Assembly: GCA_034766995.1 (NCBI GenBank)
Contig: CM068319.1
Coordinates: 23,398,959-23,462,958 of the forward strand
Direction: 5' to 3'
Length of the DNA: 64,000 nt
Source: Acanthacorydalis orientalis
Taxonomy: Eukaryota; Arthropoda; Insecta; Megaloptera; Corydalidae
Part shown: positions 63,135 to 64,000 of the stretch, in pieces
Numbering within the stretch: the stretch's first letter is position 1
How the letters are laid out: each line of letters opens with the position of its first letter
Notes under the pieces: generated by a model
The model's database searches: none
The model's input: only the letters and a program-made list of their open reading frames with translations
Told to the model about the DNA's origin: nothing
Position numbers and translations under genes: made by a program

Positions 63135-64000
63135 CATTTTTATATTTACAGAAAATCTAATTTTATCCTTTCACAAAGTATTATTTTTCTTGATTGTAAA
63201 CATGTGTTATCACACACGTACATATAAAAGCTTTGAAAGCGGATACGAGACAGGAAGAGAACATTTAATAAAAGGTCAGCAGAATACATTAACTTTCGGT
63301 CAATTATTTACCGGTAGAACATGTATCTTTTCATTATTTGTTATGGAAATGTGATTTTCACATTTTGTTTGTGATATTTACATAGGCAACGGAAACAATT
63401 AAAACGTCAATTAATTATATTTCCACGCACTTTCGTCATTCTTTATTAATAGACAAATAAATTAAATTTATTTTTTATTTCAACATTGTTTTCAGAGATA
63501 ATAAAGTTGCTAATGGCATTCTGTTGTTATTCTTTTCGATACAAATTCAATTTTAATAAATAAAAATATTAGTTTTAACGATGGAACGGCACGAAAAATT
63601 AACATAAACAAAAATATTTATATTAGTTTTATATGAGACGTGTATAAAATATATCAAGAATATTTTTATAATGAGTACAACATTCTTTAAATAAATATAG
63701 CTCAATGTCCAAATGTAATTTAATTTAATTTTTTTAGTTCAAATTTATTTAATTAGAATGTTTAATATATTACATAACAATACTTATATGAAAACTTTAG
63801 AGATTTGACCTTTAGTTGCAGACTTGATAATATTTATAGCTTTTACTTACAGCCTTTCAATTGTGATAGAAATTTCAAATATACTTTTTCTAATATATAA
63901 ATTAAATTCTAAATGTCCAACATAAATATTAAAATAATATAATTTTAAAATCCAAGATGAAAACTGTATTTATTTTATTTTTTTAAAAATAAATATACAT
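63132..64000. other. Non-coding AT-rich end of window
   Basis: A frame open through 63354 (contains SFESGYETGREHLIKG) begins inside the Tigger-like element and crosses a TA array, so it is not a credible gene. Nothing else seen. Confidence 0.55.

Noticed and set aside
62977..63354. 125-codon open frame
   Set aside because: It starts in the Tigger-like element, crosses its terminal repeat and a TA array, and has no recognised domain.

Overview
This window looks like a gene-poor piece of an arthropod nuclear genome, most probably an insect. By eye it is about four-fifths A+T. It carries an extreme load of (TA)n microsatellites, roughly one array every kilobase. Its recognisable genes are all decayed transposable elements of animal type: several mariner lineages, an RTE-clade LINE tail, a Tigger/pogo-like TIR element and a small foldback MITE family. 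The load of mariners in an AT-rich genome would suit Hymenoptera, but nothing in the sequence fixes the order. There are no bacterial operons, rRNA genes, CRISPR arrays or convincing tRNA genes. I found no intact host protein-coding gene. Nearly every long open frame is either a translated (TA)n array (runs of Tyr-Ile) or chance AT-rich sequence.

Layout. Positions 1-18.9 kb are AT-rich desert with (TA)n arrays and several islands of higher GC (about 0.65, 2.1, 2.9, 13.3, 14.1, 16.7 and 17.9 kb); a first foldback MITE lies at 3.7 kb and a microRNA-like hairpin at 17.9 kb. From 19.0 to 19.45 kb a mariner C-terminal fragment abuts a second MITE copy. A mariner N-terminal fragment lies at 22.45 kb and an exon-like GC patch at 25.1 kb. 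A near full-length dead mariner with inverted terminal repeats like those of human Hsmar1 occupies 27.75-29.02 kb. From 30.37 to 31.51 kb there is a possible LINE reverse-transcriptase remnant and then a clear RTE 3' end sitting inside a TA array. A third MITE is at 35.65 kb, an exon-like patch on the minus strand at 39.3 kb, and a GC island with a nuclear-receptor-like palindrome at 40.75-41.09 kb. A 197-bp unit is tandemly duplicated at 46.3-46.77 kb. A mariner of yet another lineage is at 50.8-51.5 kb, and a second Hsmar1-type mariner, inverted, is at 60.40-61.67 kb. Just beyond it are a TATA/initiator/CpG-dense patch at 61.96-62.15 kb and a Tigger-like non-autonomous element at 62.61-63.05 kb.

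How it fits together. No pathway or multi-gene system is visible. The most economical reading is an intergenic region or a very large intron, shaped by TA-targeting DNA transposons and runaway TA microsatellites. A scatter of GC-richer islands may be regulatory DNA or isolated exons. The best leads are the candidate microRNA hairpin, the TATA/Inr start-like patch, two exon-like patches, the nuclear-receptor palindrome, the foldback MITE family, and a consistent polarity in the compound microsatellites.
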